NCBI GenBank assembly: GCA_032433765.1
Contig: JAVIAB010000047.1
Coordinates: 13,906,107 to 13,970,106, forward strand
Direction: 5' to 3'
DNA length: 64,000 nucleotides
Source: Megaustenia siamemsis
Taxonomy: Eukaryota > Mollusca > Gastropoda > Stylommatophora > Ariophantidae
Part shown: one piece after another, positions 1 to 11,005 of the stretch
Numbering within the stretch: position 1 is the stretch's first letter
Layout: each line of letters opens with the position of its first letter
Translations under genes and position numbers: made by a program
The notes under the pieces: generated by a model
Databases searched by the model: none
Told to the model about the DNA's origin: nothing
The model's input: the letters and a program-made list of their open reading frames with translations, nothing else

Positions 1-540
1 ATACTTTAGCTGCTAACAATACGTGGAGACTACCTTTACTTCCGTTGCTAACAAAGCGTCGAGGGAACCTTTATTTTACTTCTTAACAAAGCGTGGATGG
101 AACCTTTATTTTAGTTGCTAACAAAGCGTGGAGGGAACCTTTATTTTAGTTGCCAACAAAGTGTGGAGGGAACCTTTACTTTATTTTATTATCAAACCGT
201 AAATGGAACTTTAATTCGCTATAAAAGTGCGGAGAGAACATTTACTTTAATTACCAACAAAGTGCGGAATGAACATTTACTTTAATTGCTAACAAAACGT
301 GGAGGGAACATTTACTTTTGTTGCTAACAAAACGTGGAGGGAACATTTACTTTAGTTGCTAACAAAACGTGGAGGGAACATTTACTTTAGTTGCTAACAA
401 AACGTGGAGGGAACATTTACTTTAGTTGCTAACAAAACGTGGAGGGAACATTTACTTTATTTTATTATCAAACCGTGAATGGATCTTTAATTCGCTATGA
501 AAGTGCGGAGGGAACATTTACTTTAATTACCAACAAACAA
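1..540. repeat. 35-bp minisatellite, cut by the left edge
   Basis: Tandem copies of a unit of about 35 bp with core GCTAACAAAACGTGGAGGGA followed by a short AT-rich spacer. Units at 301-460 are almost identical; those at 1-240 and 470-540 are more divergent and carry AT-rich variants around TTATTATCAAACCGT. The array was already running at base 1, so its full length is unknown. No protein-coding signal is seen. Confidence 0.9.
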
Positions 541-660
541 CCGTAGTTAATGTGGTCTTATGGCTCTATATTTGAACAATACACAGAGAGAGAGAGATCT
601 TTTTAGATACACGTCAATGCCGAACCCCCATGACAACATTAACAACTTAAATATAAGAGA

Positions 661-1135
661 CCAAACCACCATTTTATACAAATAAAAATGTTCAACTCCA
701 ATGTTAAGTCAGTCCTATTATATGGCTGTGAAACATGGAGAACAACAAAATTGATAATCATGAAGATACAGACTTTCATTAGTGGATGCTTACGCAGAAT
801 AAAAGGATGGAAATGGCAGGACAAAATCACTAACATAGAAATATGGAAATGTGCCAGTCAAATACCAGTGGATAAAGAGATACAGCGAAGGCGATGGCGC
901 TGGATAGGACACACACTGCGGAAGCCAACTGAGAGTATTACACAACAGGTCCATTTTTGGAATCTCCAGGGGGAAAGACAAAGAGGAAGACCAAATAATT
1001 CTTGGAGAAGACAGATAGAAGCAGAGATGAAGATGATGGGGAAGACATGGAATGATCGTAAAAGAATGGTAAGAAAGAGAACGACTTTGAAAGTGTTTGT
1101 TGAAGATCTATGCTCCACAGGGAGCTGAAAGGTAG
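661..1135 (+). mobile_element. LINE family A, ORF2 C-terminal fragment
   Basis: An open frame from 688 to 1128 encodes the region downstream of a non-LTR reverse transcriptase: a YGCETWRTTK motif, a CLRRI motif, then [11 protein letters not shown] and RGRPNNSWRR, ending in EDLCSTGS and a stop. This order is typical of the C-terminal tail of many invertebrate LINE polyproteins. The reverse transcriptase and endonuclease are missing, so the copy is 5'-truncated and inactive. Related copies lie at 33385-33753 (+), 38106-38780 (-) and 53262-53640 (-). The clade within non-LTR elements is not determined here. Confidence 0.8.
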
Positions 1136-1490
1136 AAGAAGAGGAAGAAACTACAATCTTCAGACTGAGAACCGGTCATGTGCCACTGAACAAGCACATC
1201 AATAGAATACAACGAACCCAAACTCCAGCACGTCCGCTCTGTTAAGACCCACATGAAACAGTAGAACATCACCGATTTGACTGTACAAAGTTGAATGGAT
1301 TCAGAGCAACTCTGTTTCCTCAAAGACATGATAAATGGAGCACTTTGTACGGAACTACAAGAGAACTCAGCAGTCATCATTTCAAGGCATCGGGCATCAG
1401 CTCACAGACTTCTAGATTGATAACAACGTCCATCAAAAATACCACCAGACCCGCACGTTTAAAAAAGTTGATATCGCTGGAGTTTTAGTT
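1136..1490 (+). mobile_element. LINE C-terminal fragment of RNase H-tail type (family G)
   Basis: The plus strand reads LRTGHVPLNKHINRI, then after an in-frame stop DPHETVEHHRFDC, then an open stretch from 1291 to 1488. The pattern (LRTGH..L..H..RI ... ETVEHHRFDC) matches the cysteine/histidine tail found after RNase H in Jockey/I-like LINEs. It directly follows the end of LINE A but resembles a different element type, so the junction is probably composite. The in-frame stop near 1240 shows it is dead. A run of about 17 C follows at 1500-1516. Confidence 0.55.
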
Positions 1491-1572
1491 TTGTTTCCAC
1501 CCCCCCCCCCCCCCCCGAATGTTAAAGTAAGAGTTGCTTTAAATAATAATAATTAGTGAATTTCATTTCCTG

Positions 1573-1850
1573 CTACACGCATTCTGCTTTCATTTATTGC
1601 TTCGTTCCCACTCAATCGCATTTCCTGCCACACGCATTCTGCTTTCATTCATTTCTTCACTCCCACTCATTTGCATTTCCTGTCACACGCATTCTACTCT
1701 CATCCATTCCTTCTATCCCACTCTTTCGCATTTCCTACCACACGCATTCTGCTTTCATTCATTCATTCACTCCCACTCTTCTGCATTTCCTACCACACGC
1801 ATTCTACTCTCATCCATTCCTTCTCTCCCACTCTTTCGCATCTCCAGACT
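1573..1850. repeat. 55-bp minisatellite, about five units
   Basis: CACACGCATTCT recurs every 55 bp (1629, 1684, 1739, 1794), each followed by a CT-rich stretch and CGCATTTCC. All plus frames stay open because 55 bp happens to lack stops on this strand, which produces overlapping spurious peptides rich in S, F and H. Overlapping open frames with different peptides argue against coding. Confidence 0.88.
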
Positions 1851-2215
1851 ACTTCACAGCAATGTGGATCTACCTTTTAACTTTTTCTTTAATCGACTTC
1901 CTGAAGTTACCAAATGTTTGCATTCTTTCCACAACACAGATTCTCTTCGGTTTTCTCCGAGGATAATTTTGTTTTCTTTCTCCCTTACAAAATCCCAAGT
2001 AGATTCAACTGAAACGCTAATTAACAAATCGCTTCCCTCGATTTAATTGTGTGATGTCGCAAAATGAATAATGTGTCTGCCACGTGCTAAGAGCTCGTGC
2101 CTGGATTAGTGCGGAGCCAAATTCTGGTCTCGGGTCGTGGGACAAAGCCAATATTCTAATTTGGCCTGGTTTGAGTTTGCATCCCACGATCATAGAAGAA
2201 ATATATGATAGTTGT
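1851..2215. other. Unassigned spacer between two arrays
   Basis: Mixed-composition DNA between the 55-bp and 32-bp arrays. No open frame with recognisable protein similarity, no tRNA-like boxes and no inverted repeats stand out. Around 2085-2190 it is less AT-rich and might be the remnant of an old interspersed repeat; I cannot name it. Confidence 0.4.
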
Positions 2216-4524
2216 AACGCACTACGTTAATAACTAGAGAGGATTGGGATAGATATCGCTCTAGTTAATAACAAGATGGGATAGGCATGGCTCTCGTTAA
2301 TAACCAGATGGGATAGACATCGCTCTAGTTAATAACAAGATGGGATAGACATGGCTCTCGTTAATAACCAGATGGGATAGACATCGCTCTAGTTAATAAC
2401 AAGATGGGATAGACATGGCTCTCGTTAATAACAAGATGGGATAGACATGGCTCTCGTTAATAACCAGATGGGATAGACATGGCTCTCGTTAATAACCAGA
2501 TGGGATAGACATCGCTCTAGTTAATAACAAGATGGGATAGACATCGCTCTAGTTAATAACAAGATGGGATAGACATGGCTCTCGTTAATAACCAGATGGG
2601 ATAGACATCGCTCTAGTTAATAACAAGATGGGATAGACATCGCTCTAGTTAATAACCAGATGGGATAGACATCGCTCTAGTTAATAACCAGATGGGATAG
2701 ACATCGCTCTAGTTAATAACAAGATGGGATAGACATGGCTCTCGTTAATAACCAGATGGGATAGATATCGCTCTAGTTAAAAACCAGATGGGATAGATAT
2801 CGCTCTAGTTAAAAACCAGATGGGATAGATATCGCTCTAGTTAAAAACCAGATGGGATAGATATCGCTCTAGTTAAAAACCAGATGGGATAGACATCGCT
2901 CTAGTTAATAACAAGATAGGATAGACATCGCTCTAGTTAATAACAAGATGGGATAGACATCGCTCTAGTTAATAACAAGATGGGATAGACATCGCTCTAG
3001 TTAATAACCAAATGGGATAGACATCGCTCTAGTTAAAAACCAGATGGGATAGACATCGCTCTAGTTAAAAACCAGATGGGATAGACATCGCTCTAGTTAA
3101 AAACCAGATGGGATAGACATCGCTCTAGTTAAAAACCAGATGGGATAGATATCGCTCTAGTTAAAAACCAGATGGGATAGATATCGCTCTAGTTAAAAAC
3201 CAGATGGGATAGATATCGCTCTAGTTAAAAACCAGATGGGATAGATATCGCTCTAGTTAAAAACCAGATGGGATAGACATCGCTCTAGTTAAAAACCAGA
3301 TGGGATAGATATCGCTCTAGTTAATAACAAGATATGATAGACATCGCTCTAGTTAATAACGTTATAGGATAGACATCGCTCTAGTTAATAACCAGATAGG
3401 ATAGACATCGCTCTAGTTAATAACAAGATGGGACAGACATCGCTCTAGTTAATAACCAGATGGGACAGACATCGCTCTAGTTAATAACGTTATAGGATAG
3501 ACATCGCTCTAGTTAATAACAAGATATGATAGACATCGCTCTAGTTAATAACGTTATAGGATAGACATCGCTCTAGTTAATAACCAGATAGGATAGACAT
3601 CGCTCTAGTTAATAACGTTATAGGATAGACATCGCTCTAGTTAATAACAAGATATGATAGACATCGCTCTAGTTAATAACCAGATAGGATAGACATGGCT
3701 CTAGTTAATAACGTTATAGGATAGACATCGCTCTAGTTAATAACAAGATATGATAGACATCGCTCTAGTTAATAACCAGATATGATAGACATCGCTCTAG
3801 TTAATAACGTTATAGGATAGACATCGCTCTAGTTAATAACCAGATAGGATAGACATCGCTCTAGTTAATAACAAGATGGGACAGACATCGCTCTAGTTAA
3901 TAACCAGATAGGATAAACATCGTTCTAGTTAATAACAAGATGGGACAGACATCGCTCTAGTTAATAACAAGATGGGATAGACATCGCTCTAGTTAATAAC
4001 AAGATGGGACAGACATCGCTCTAGTTAATAACAAGATGGGATAGACATCGCTCTAGTTAATAACAAGATGGGACAGACATCGCTCTTGTTAATAATAAGA
4101 TGGGATAAATATCGCTCTAGTTAATAACAAGATGGGATAGACATCGCTCTAGTTAATAACAAGATAGGATTGACATCGCTCTGGTTAATAACAAGATAGG
4201 ACAGACATCGCTCTAGTTAATAACAAGATGGGATAGAGATCGCTCTAGTTAATAACAAGATAGGACAGACATCGCTCTGGTTAATAACAAGATAGGACAG
4301 ACATCGCTCTGGTTAATAACCAGATGGGATAGGCATCGCTCTCGTTAATAACAAGATAGGACAGACATCGCTCTGGTTAATAACCAGACGGGATAGACAT
4401 CGCTCTAGTTAATAACAAGATAGGACAGACATCGCTCTGGTTAATAACAAGATAGGACAGACATCGCTCTGGTTAATAACCAGACGGGATAGGCATCGCT
4501 CTCGTTAATAACCAGACGGGCTAA
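2216..4524. repeat. 32-bp minisatellite, about 72 units
   Basis: A 32-bp unit with core GGGATAGACATCGCTCTAGT is repeated head to tail for 2.3 kb (phase markers AAGATGGG at 2401 and 2433). Variants are arranged in blocks: a CTCGTT/GGCTCT variant near the left, a TTAAAAACC variant at 2760-3320, a GTTATAGGAT variant interspersed at 3355-3820, and a GGACAGACATCGCTCTGG variant at the right. The blocks suggest local expansion of particular units. Stops in every frame of the consensus exclude coding. Confidence 0.95.
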
Positions 4525-4682
4525 TGAATGTAATAATTGTGAAAGATGATAGCTACACGTATATTACTTTTAATTAAGAAAACAAATCAGGCTAGACAAC
4601 AGCAATAATGATAGGAGGCTTGCTATAATGAGCTCCGTAATAGGAGATAATCTGATCATCATAAACCCCCACCATTCAAGTG

Positions 4683-5117
4683 TTTCAACCATTATCATTA
4701 TCATGTGCCACACCGGTTGGTGTAGGTAATCATGCCCTTCGACAATTCTCTACCCACAATGCATAGTATCAGTTCTGTTTTTGAGTGTTTGCCACTTTTC
4801 TTTGTCGTCCGACATCATTATTTCTCTGTAATTTGCTATTTTTAATAAAGTATTCCAACTTTCCTCTTCTCATGATGTGCCGGAAAAAAATGTCTATTAT
4901 TTCTTTTCAATGTCTTTTTAGGAACCCTCTTTCTATGTTGACTTCTTTGAAAATCCCATCAATGATCTTTTTTAGCTTTCCAGGGAACTCTCAACATTTT
5001 TCTGACAAAATCGCATCTCTGAGGCCTCTAATCATCTTTTCATTTGTTTCTCTTCTGGTGATGAGTCGTTTTCACAGGTCAGAACTGGCTCACTGTCATA
5101 TCTTTAGTGTCAATTAA
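4683..5117 (-). mobile_element. LINE family B 3' fragment, degenerate
   Basis: Read on the minus strand this matches the family-B tail seen at 5912-6330, 11525-12360 and 46845-47090. It begins (on the plus strand) with GTGCCACACCGGTTGGTGTAGG, the 3' terminal sequence of the family, and continues into the degraded region coding for a K-x-R-E-L-L / GHIMRRGKLEY-type tail. Several frameshifts are present. The plus-strand open frame over this interval is antisense and not a gene. Confidence 0.65.
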
Positions 5118-5139
5118 TAGCCTGCAATTTTCTGTATTT

Positions 5140-5340
5140 AACTGCAACAGTTTGCAAGACCTGGACCCTAGATGTAAGAATAATAAGAAAAATAACCACT
5201 CCCGAAATGATATGTGTTAGAGGAATGACGAGAAACAGTTTGAGAGATAAGATCAGAAAATGAAAAACTGGGAAAAAAGCTAGGAATAATTTCAGACATG
5301 TGGTATATAAAGAAACAACATCAGATAAAATGGTTTGGCC
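5140..5340 (+). mobile_element. LINE family C fragment, left part
   Basis: Nucleotide match to the family-C coding region at 44935-45370 and 54410-54600: the TWTLDARTIRKI, CVRRMTGNSLRDKI and KWFGHV motifs can be followed with frameshifts. The fragment stops at a SINE-1 insertion at 5352 and resumes at 5615, so the SINE is younger than this LINE copy. Confidence 0.75.
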
Positions 5341-5351
5341 ACATATTAAGG

Positions 5352-5614
5352 CGGGAGCCGCGATAGCTCAGTGGTTAGTGAACTGGACTACAAAGGACAG
5401 GAGGTAGGGTTCGATCCCAACCGACGGTTTCCGGTTCACCCAGCCTTTAATGGGTATCTGACTTTATTCTGGGAAAGTAAAACGGCACGGGAGTAATACC
5501 GACCACATTACCACAAAAATCATGTACCGAAGGTGTGTAAAAATAGATGGTCACTAACACCATATTCCCTATACGCCACTTGGCGTGACGGCGGCACTTT
5601 ACTGTTTTTTTTTA
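5352..5614 (+). mobile_element. SINE-1, full length, with 11-bp target duplication
   Basis: A tRNA-derived SINE with an A-box-like ATAGCTCAGTGGTTAG and a B-box-like GGTTCGATCCC about 40 bp later, then an unrelated body (CACCCAGCC ... CCATATTCCCTATACGCCACTTGGCGTGACG) and an oligo-T tail. The flanks ACATATTAAGG (5341-5351) and ACGTGTTAAGG (5615-5625) match at 9 of 11 bases and are the probable TSD. Insertion is into LINE C. The tRNA-like head has extra sequence and a foreign tail, so it is not annotated as a tRNA gene. Confidence 0.88.
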
Positions 5615-5911
5615 ACGTGTTAAGGTAAAACGATGAAAACACAACACACAGAGCCTTTAATAAACTGTGTTAGGCGAATACCGGGGGGGGGGGGGGGGCA
5701 GCCTGAGAGATAGATCAGAAATGAAATGTGTTAGACGAATACCGGGGGCAGCCTGAAAGATAGATCAGAAATGAAATGTGTTAGACGAATACCGGGGCAG
5801 CCTGAGAGATAGATCAGAAATGAAATGTGTTAGACGAATACCGGGGGCAGCCTGAGAGATAGATCACAATGAAAGACCTGAGGAAAAAGCTAGGAATAAT
5901 TCACGTCATAG
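5615..5911 (+). mobile_element. LINE family C fragment resumed, rearranged
   Basis: After the SINE the LINE-C sequence continues (AAAACACAACACACAGAGCC), then jumps back upstream to the GTGTTAGACGAAT region and repeats it several times before going on to AAAAAGCTAGGAATAA and CATAGAAT. The backward jump means part of the LINE was duplicated in tandem. It is cut again at about 5912 by a LINE-B insertion and picks up at 6331. Confidence 0.7.
5665..5880 (+). repeat. About 50-bp minisatellite derived from LINE-C coding DNA
   Basis: Four units containing GTGTTAGACGAATACCGGGG and AGCCTGAGAGATAGATCAGA. The same order of sequence occurs once in intact LINE-C copies (54478-54530, encoding CVRRMTGNSLRDKI), so the unit clearly derives from that element. 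The first unit carries an expanded G run (about 5684-5698). This is a visible early stage of a minisatellite born inside a retrotransposon. Confidence 0.85.
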
Positions 5912-6330
5912 AATCATAATCATCATGTGCCATTCCGGTTGGCGTATGCGATCATGTCCTTCCACAATCTTCTATCTACAGTGCATCGTGTCAGTTCTGT
6001 TGTTGATTTTTTTGCCATGCCATGACACTAAGCTATACAGTATCTTCTAACTTTGTCGTCCACGATCTCTCTTTCCTTTTATTTTGCCAGCTGTAACCAA
6101 GTATTCCAACTTTCCTCCTCTCATGATGTGCCCAAAAAATGCTGATTGTTTCTTTCTGATGTTTTTCAGGTGCTCCTTTTTTGTGTTGGCCTCTTTGAAA
6201 ACTACTCCATTGGGCTTTTTAACTGTCCGGTGAATTTTCAACATTCTTCTGAGAAATCCCATCTCTGTGGCCTCTAATCTAGTCTTTTCATTTGTTTGTT
6301 TACTGTCCATGATTGGTCTCCGAATACATA
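5912..6330 (-). mobile_element. LINE family B 3' fragment inserted in LINE C
   Basis: The minus strand encodes part of the family-B tail: SKQTNEKTRLEATEMGFLRRML, then RTVKKPN, FGHIMRGGKLEYLVTAGKIK and KRDRGRQ. The 3' end with a short ATCATCATG-type tail lies at 5918-5935. LINE-C sequence is continuous across it (CATAGAAT on the left, ACATAAAG...ACAGATAAAATGG on the right), so this copy inserted into LINE C. It is 5'-truncated, as expected from incomplete target-primed reverse transcription. Confidence 0.8.
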
Positions 6331-6415
6331 AAGAATTAACAGATAAAATGGTTTGGCCTCGTGGTAAGACAGAAAGATCAAAACACAAATGTCCTCTAAT
6401 AATCGTTGCGGGAAC
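6331..6415 (+). mobile_element. LINE family C remnant, right part
   Basis: ACAGATAAAATGGTTTGGCC followed by GTGGTAAGACAGAAAGATCAAAACACAA matches the family-C segment that encodes KWFGHVTRQ. It completes the fragment interrupted at 5912. Short and degenerate. Confidence 0.65.
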
Positions 6416-6420
6416 ATCAA

Positions 6421-6462
6421 GTACGAGATTTGAATCGGCGTCTTAGCACGCGAATTTTCACC

Positions 6463-6518
<56 letters not shown>

Positions 6519-7048
6519 AGTACCGGGCCTAGTGACGTAGGTGGTCATGTCTCTCCACAACTTTCGATTTCGGCAGCTATTTATCATTTCTGTTGTTGAC
6601 CTTCTGCCAAGCCATTCTCTTAAGCTGTCTGTTATTTTTTCTCTTTGCTTCCTTCTATCTCTTCGTCCCTCAATTTTTCCAGTTGTTACAATATATTCCA
6701 GTTGTTCTCTTCTCATTACATGGCCATAAAATGATGATTGTTTCTTCCTGACATTGGAAATTATTTTCACCCATATGTGCTCGGCAAACTATCCAGCGGT
6801 GTTCGACAACTTCTGGACAGTATCGCTTCAAGCATCGGAACTCACGATGCGACACGGGCATTCCCCACCTTCCCAGAGTACTACGCTGGCACCCATTTCT
6901 GCCAGTGACTGGATCGACCGCGGGAGTATTTTTTTTATTTCCAACCACGAGAACAACCCACGCTGCTTCCAACCGGAATCAAAAACGGGTTGTCAGAACG
7001 TCGGTAGCCCAGTCGGATGGTTTTCACAAGTAGTCAAACGAGCCCCCA
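6421..7048 (-). mobile_element. SINE-3 copy, split by a LINE
   Basis: Two halves (6421-6465 and 6763-7048) together match the uninterrupted SINE-3 at 19719-20047. On the minus strand the right end carries a tRNA-like head with B-box-like sequence near 6985-7000, followed by a body through GCAGAAATGGGTGCCAG and GTGTCGCATCGTGAGT. The sequence ATTTTCACCCAT occurs at both sides of the interruption (6454-6465 and 6763-6774). The plus-strand open frame at 6754-7317 is not a gene; it spans SINE and unrelated sequence. Confidence 0.75.
6466..6762 (-). mobile_element. LINE family E 3' end with GAT-repeat tail, 12-bp TSD
   Basis: The minus strand encodes KIISNVRKKQSSFYGHVMRR, EQLEYIVTTGKIEGRRDR and a short terminal region, then an (ATG/GAT)n tail visible on the plus strand as ATC repeats at 6466-6519. 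The insertion is bounded by the duplicated ATTTTCACCCAT, so the TSD is 12 bp and the tail is part of the element. The long poly-Met open frame across the tail is an artefact of the ATG repeat. Confidence 0.85.
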
Positions 7049-7604
7049 AATTCATAGTTTTATTAACAATTTCTATCATCTGTTTCTTTCCATTCTGTGA
7101 CACAGGATTTTATCACCAGTGTCCTAATTTGAATAGCTTAGACCACACCCCTTATCTGCTTCTTCATTACCTTTCCCCTACCAACTTGAACCTTTTTTAC
7201 AGCTCACATGAATCCGTGTACGTGACATGTCAATGTTATTCCGTACTTTATTTTGTCTCTGGGTTATTGCACGTATTTTTGTCTGTATTTTATTATTTCT
7301 TTCTTCACTGTCTGTAACGTAAATTAATGTTGTTAACATTTATTGCTGTACTTCCTGGACGGTTCCCAACCTATCAATATATAACGTGAAGAAAAGGTCG
7401 ATGCGATGTTGTATAATCAAGGAACGTGGGAGGACACCTGTCTGTTGTTCCCAATTTGTCTTATGTTTGAAGTCAATGTGACCGAAACCTGTCTGTCACA
7501 CCGACCTATGTTGCAGTAGACGGTATGAGAACATTATTATACACCAGATCTGCATACTTTCTGTTTATTTTGTCAGAACTTTTATCTTTTGGTATTCTGT
7601 TTTC
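7049..7604. other. Unassigned AT-rich spacer
   Basis: Sequence between SINE-3 and LINE D with no recognised element. It is T-rich on the plus strand at 7140-7330. A short ATC-rich run (7600-7645) is the 3' tail of the following minus-strand LINE D. No coding evidence. Confidence 0.4.
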
Positions 7605-8300
7605 ATTATCATCATCATCGTCATCATCATCATCACCATCATCATTGAGCGTCGTCTCCGCATCGAATTTTGGCTACCATGGAGCGCTATTCTCATGTCT
7701 CTTGTTTTGATGGTGCAGGATGTCATAGGCTGACTTGTACATCTTTTAATATAACTCTTCCATTTTAGTCTTGGTCTGCCCTTTTTTCCTTATATTTCCC
7801 TTTCCATGATTACATTTAGTAGGCTGCTGTGTCTTTTAATATGCCATAAAAAAAAATCAACCCTTGTTTTGTTTGAATTGTGTTTATTAGTTCTATTTTA
7901 ATTTTTAGTTGTTTTAAAATTTCATCGTTTGTTTTCTTTTCTTTCCATCCAATTCTTCCTATTTTTCTATAAATCCACAGCTCAAAGGCTTCAATTTTCT
8001 GTTAAGTTTTCTTGCCATATGTACACGTTTCTGTCCCATACAGGAATGTTGAGAAGAGATAACATTTTGCCATTCTTAGTTTTAGTCCTGGTGTTATTTG
8101 TTTTAATATTAGTATATTTTTCATGGCATTAAAATTACGTTTTGCCATTTTTATTCTACTGTTTATTTCTATTGTAGATTATATATAGCAGGTATGTTGT
8201 TCTGTATTATTTCTACTTGTTCACAGTCTTTGCTTGTTGTTCTTGTTCCCTTAAGTATTAATCATGTTTGTATTACACTCTTTATGCCATCATGTTAAAT
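7605..8300 (-). mobile_element. LINE family D 3' fragment
   Basis: It matches the family-D copy at 54970-55735 over most of its length. The order, read on the minus strand, is a YLG/ITSDGKC-type region, FEMWIYRRIGRIG, a K-x-T-N-DEVLK stretch, ILGH, KGRGRPRLTW-type sequence and the terminal W-R-S-x-VAKI region, with ATC repeats as tail on the plus strand. Many substitutions and frameshifts; inactive. Confidence 0.7.
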
Positions 8301-8360
8301 CTTATATAATTTGATCATCTGAAATATCAAATGCACTTGTTTCTAAGAGCACAAATATTG

Positions 8361-11005
8361 CTTACAACCCTTATTGACAAATGTAACATCACACTCCTAC
8401 TGATCAACACTTATTGACAAATGTAACACCACACTCCTACTGATGAACCCTTATTGACAAATGTAACATCACACTCCTACTGATCAACCCTTATTGACAA
8501 ATGTAACATCACACTCATACTGATCAACCCTTATTAACAAATGTAACATCACACTCCTACTGATCAACCCTTATTAACAAATGTAACATCACACTCCTAC
8601 TGATCAACCCTTATTGACAAATGTAACATCACACTCCTACTGATCAACACTTATTGACAAATGTAACACCACACTCCTACTGATCAACCCTTATTGACAA
8701 ATGTAACATCACACTCCTACTGATCAACCCTTATTGACAAATGTAACACCACACTCCTACTGATCAACCCTTATTGACAAATGTAACATCACACTCATAC
8801 TGATCAACCCTTATTGACAAATGTAACACCACACTCCTACTGATCAACCCTTATTGACAAATGTAACATCACACTCATACAGATCAACCCTTATTGACAA
8901 ATGTAACATCACACTCCTACTGATCAACCCTTATTGACAAATGTAACATCACACTCCTACTGATCAACCCTTATTGATAAATGTAAGATCACACTCCTAC
9001 TGATCAACCCTTATTGACAAATGTAACACCACACTCCTACTGATCAACCCTTATTGACAAATGTAACACCACACTCCTACTGATCAACCCTTATTAACAA
9101 ATGTAACACCACACTCCTACTGATCAACCCTTATTAACAAATGTAACATCACACTCCTACTGATCAACCCTTATTAACAAATGTAACATCACACTCCTAC
9201 TGATCAACCCTTATTGACAAATGTAACATCACACTCCTACTGATCAACCCTTATTGACAAATGTAACATCACACTCCTACTGATCAACCCTTATTGACAA
9301 ATGTAACATCACACTCCTACTGATCAACCCTTATTAACAAATGTAACACCACACTCCTACTGATCAACCCTTATTAACAAATGTAACACCACACTCCTAC
9401 TGATCAACCCTTATTAACAAATGTAACACCACACTCCTACTGATCAACCCTTATTAACAAATGTAACATCACACTCCTACTGAGCAACCCTTATTAACAA
9501 ATGTAACACCACACTCCTACTGATCAACCCTTATTAACAAATGTAACACCACACTCCTACTGATCAACCCTTATTAACAAATGTAACATCACACTCCTAC
9601 TGATCAACCCTTATTAACAAATGTAACATCACACTCCTACTGATCAACCCTTATTAACAAATGTAACATCACACTCCTACTGATCAACCCTTATTAACAA
9701 ATGTAACATCACACTCCTACTGATCAACCCTTATTAACAAATGTAACATCACACTCCTACTGATCAACCCTTATTAACAAATGTAACATCACACTCCTAC
9801 TGATCAAACCTTATTAACAAATGTCACACCACACTCCTACTGATCAACCCTTATTAACAAATGTAATATCACACTCATACTGATCAACCCTTATTAACAA
9901 ATGTAACACCACACTCCTACTGATCAACCCTTATGAACAAATGTAACACCACACTCCTACTGATCAACCCTTATTAACAAATGTAACATCACACTCCTAC
10001 TTATCAACCCTTATTAACAAATGTAACACCACACTCCTACTGATCAACCCTTATTAACAAATGTAACATCACACTCCTACTGATCAACCCTTATTAACAA
10101 ATGTAACACCACACTCCTACTGATCAACCCTTATTAACAAATGTAACACCACACTCCTACTGATCGACCCTTATTGACAAATGTAACATCACACTCCTAC
10201 TGATCAACCCTTATTGACAAATGTAACACCACACTCCTACTGATCAACCCTTATTGACAAATGTAACACCACACTCCTACGGATCAACCCTTATTGACAA
10301 ATGTAACACCACACTCCTACTGATCAACCCTTATTAACAAATGTAACACCACACTCCTACTGATCAACCCTTATTGACAAATGTAACACCACACTCCTAC
10401 TGATCAACCCTTATTAACAAATGTAACACCACACTCCTACTGATCAACCCTTATTGACAAATGTAACACCACACTCCTACTGATCAACCCTTATTAACAA
10501 ATGTAACACCACACTCCTACTGATCAACCCTTATTAACAAATGTAACACCACACTCTTACTGATCAACCCTTATTAACAAATGTAACACCACACTCCTAC
10601 TGATCAACCCTTATTAACAAATGTAACACCACACTCCTACTGATCAACCCTTATTAACAAATGTAACACCACACTCCTACTGATCAACCCTTATTGACAA
10701 ATGTAACATCACACTCCTACTGATCAAACCTTATTAACAAATGTAACATCACACTCCTACTGATCAACCCTTATTGACAAATGTAACATCACACTCCTAC
10801 TGATCAACCCTTATTAACAAATGTAACATCACACTCCTACTGATCAACCCTTATTAACAAATGTAACACCACACTCCTACTGATCAACCCTTATTAACAA
10901 ATGTAACATCACACTCCTACTGATCAACCCTTATTAACAAATGTAACACCACACTCCTACTGATCAACCCTTATTAACAAATGTAACACCACACTCCTAC
11001 TGATC
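8361..11005. repeat. 40-bp minisatellite, about 66 units
   Basis: A very homogeneous 40-bp unit containing TTATTGACAAATGTAACATC and ACACTCCTACTGATCAACCC. Two positions are polymorphic between units: TTGACAA versus TTAACAA, and ACATC versus ACACC. GACAA units dominate at 8361-9060, AACAA at about 9070-10150 and mixed runs after that. Unit length hardly changes over 2.6 kb. No coding potential. Confidence 0.96.

Noticed and set aside
2216..4524. CRISPR array
   Set aside because: Units are contiguous without unique spacers, in a eukaryotic genome context; the same applies to the 40-, 42- and 66-bp arrays.
4785..5117. 110-codon plus-strand frame
   Set aside because: Antisense of a LINE-B 3' end. 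Similar antisense frames at 38200-38700, 53264-53590, 54410-54925, 55210-55554 and 60619-61018 were rejected for the same reason.
5352..5430. True tRNA gene
   Set aside because: A and B box-like motifs are present, but the sequence is the head of a SINE repeated eight times with a foreign body and TSDs. The same holds for 44181-44260 and 17412-17480.
6274..6519. Poly-methionine frame
   Set aside because: Translation of the ATG-repeat tail of a LINE, not a protein.
6754..7317. 187-codon plus-strand frame
   Set aside because: It spans an antisense SINE-3 and unrelated AT-rich DNA, with no recognised domain.
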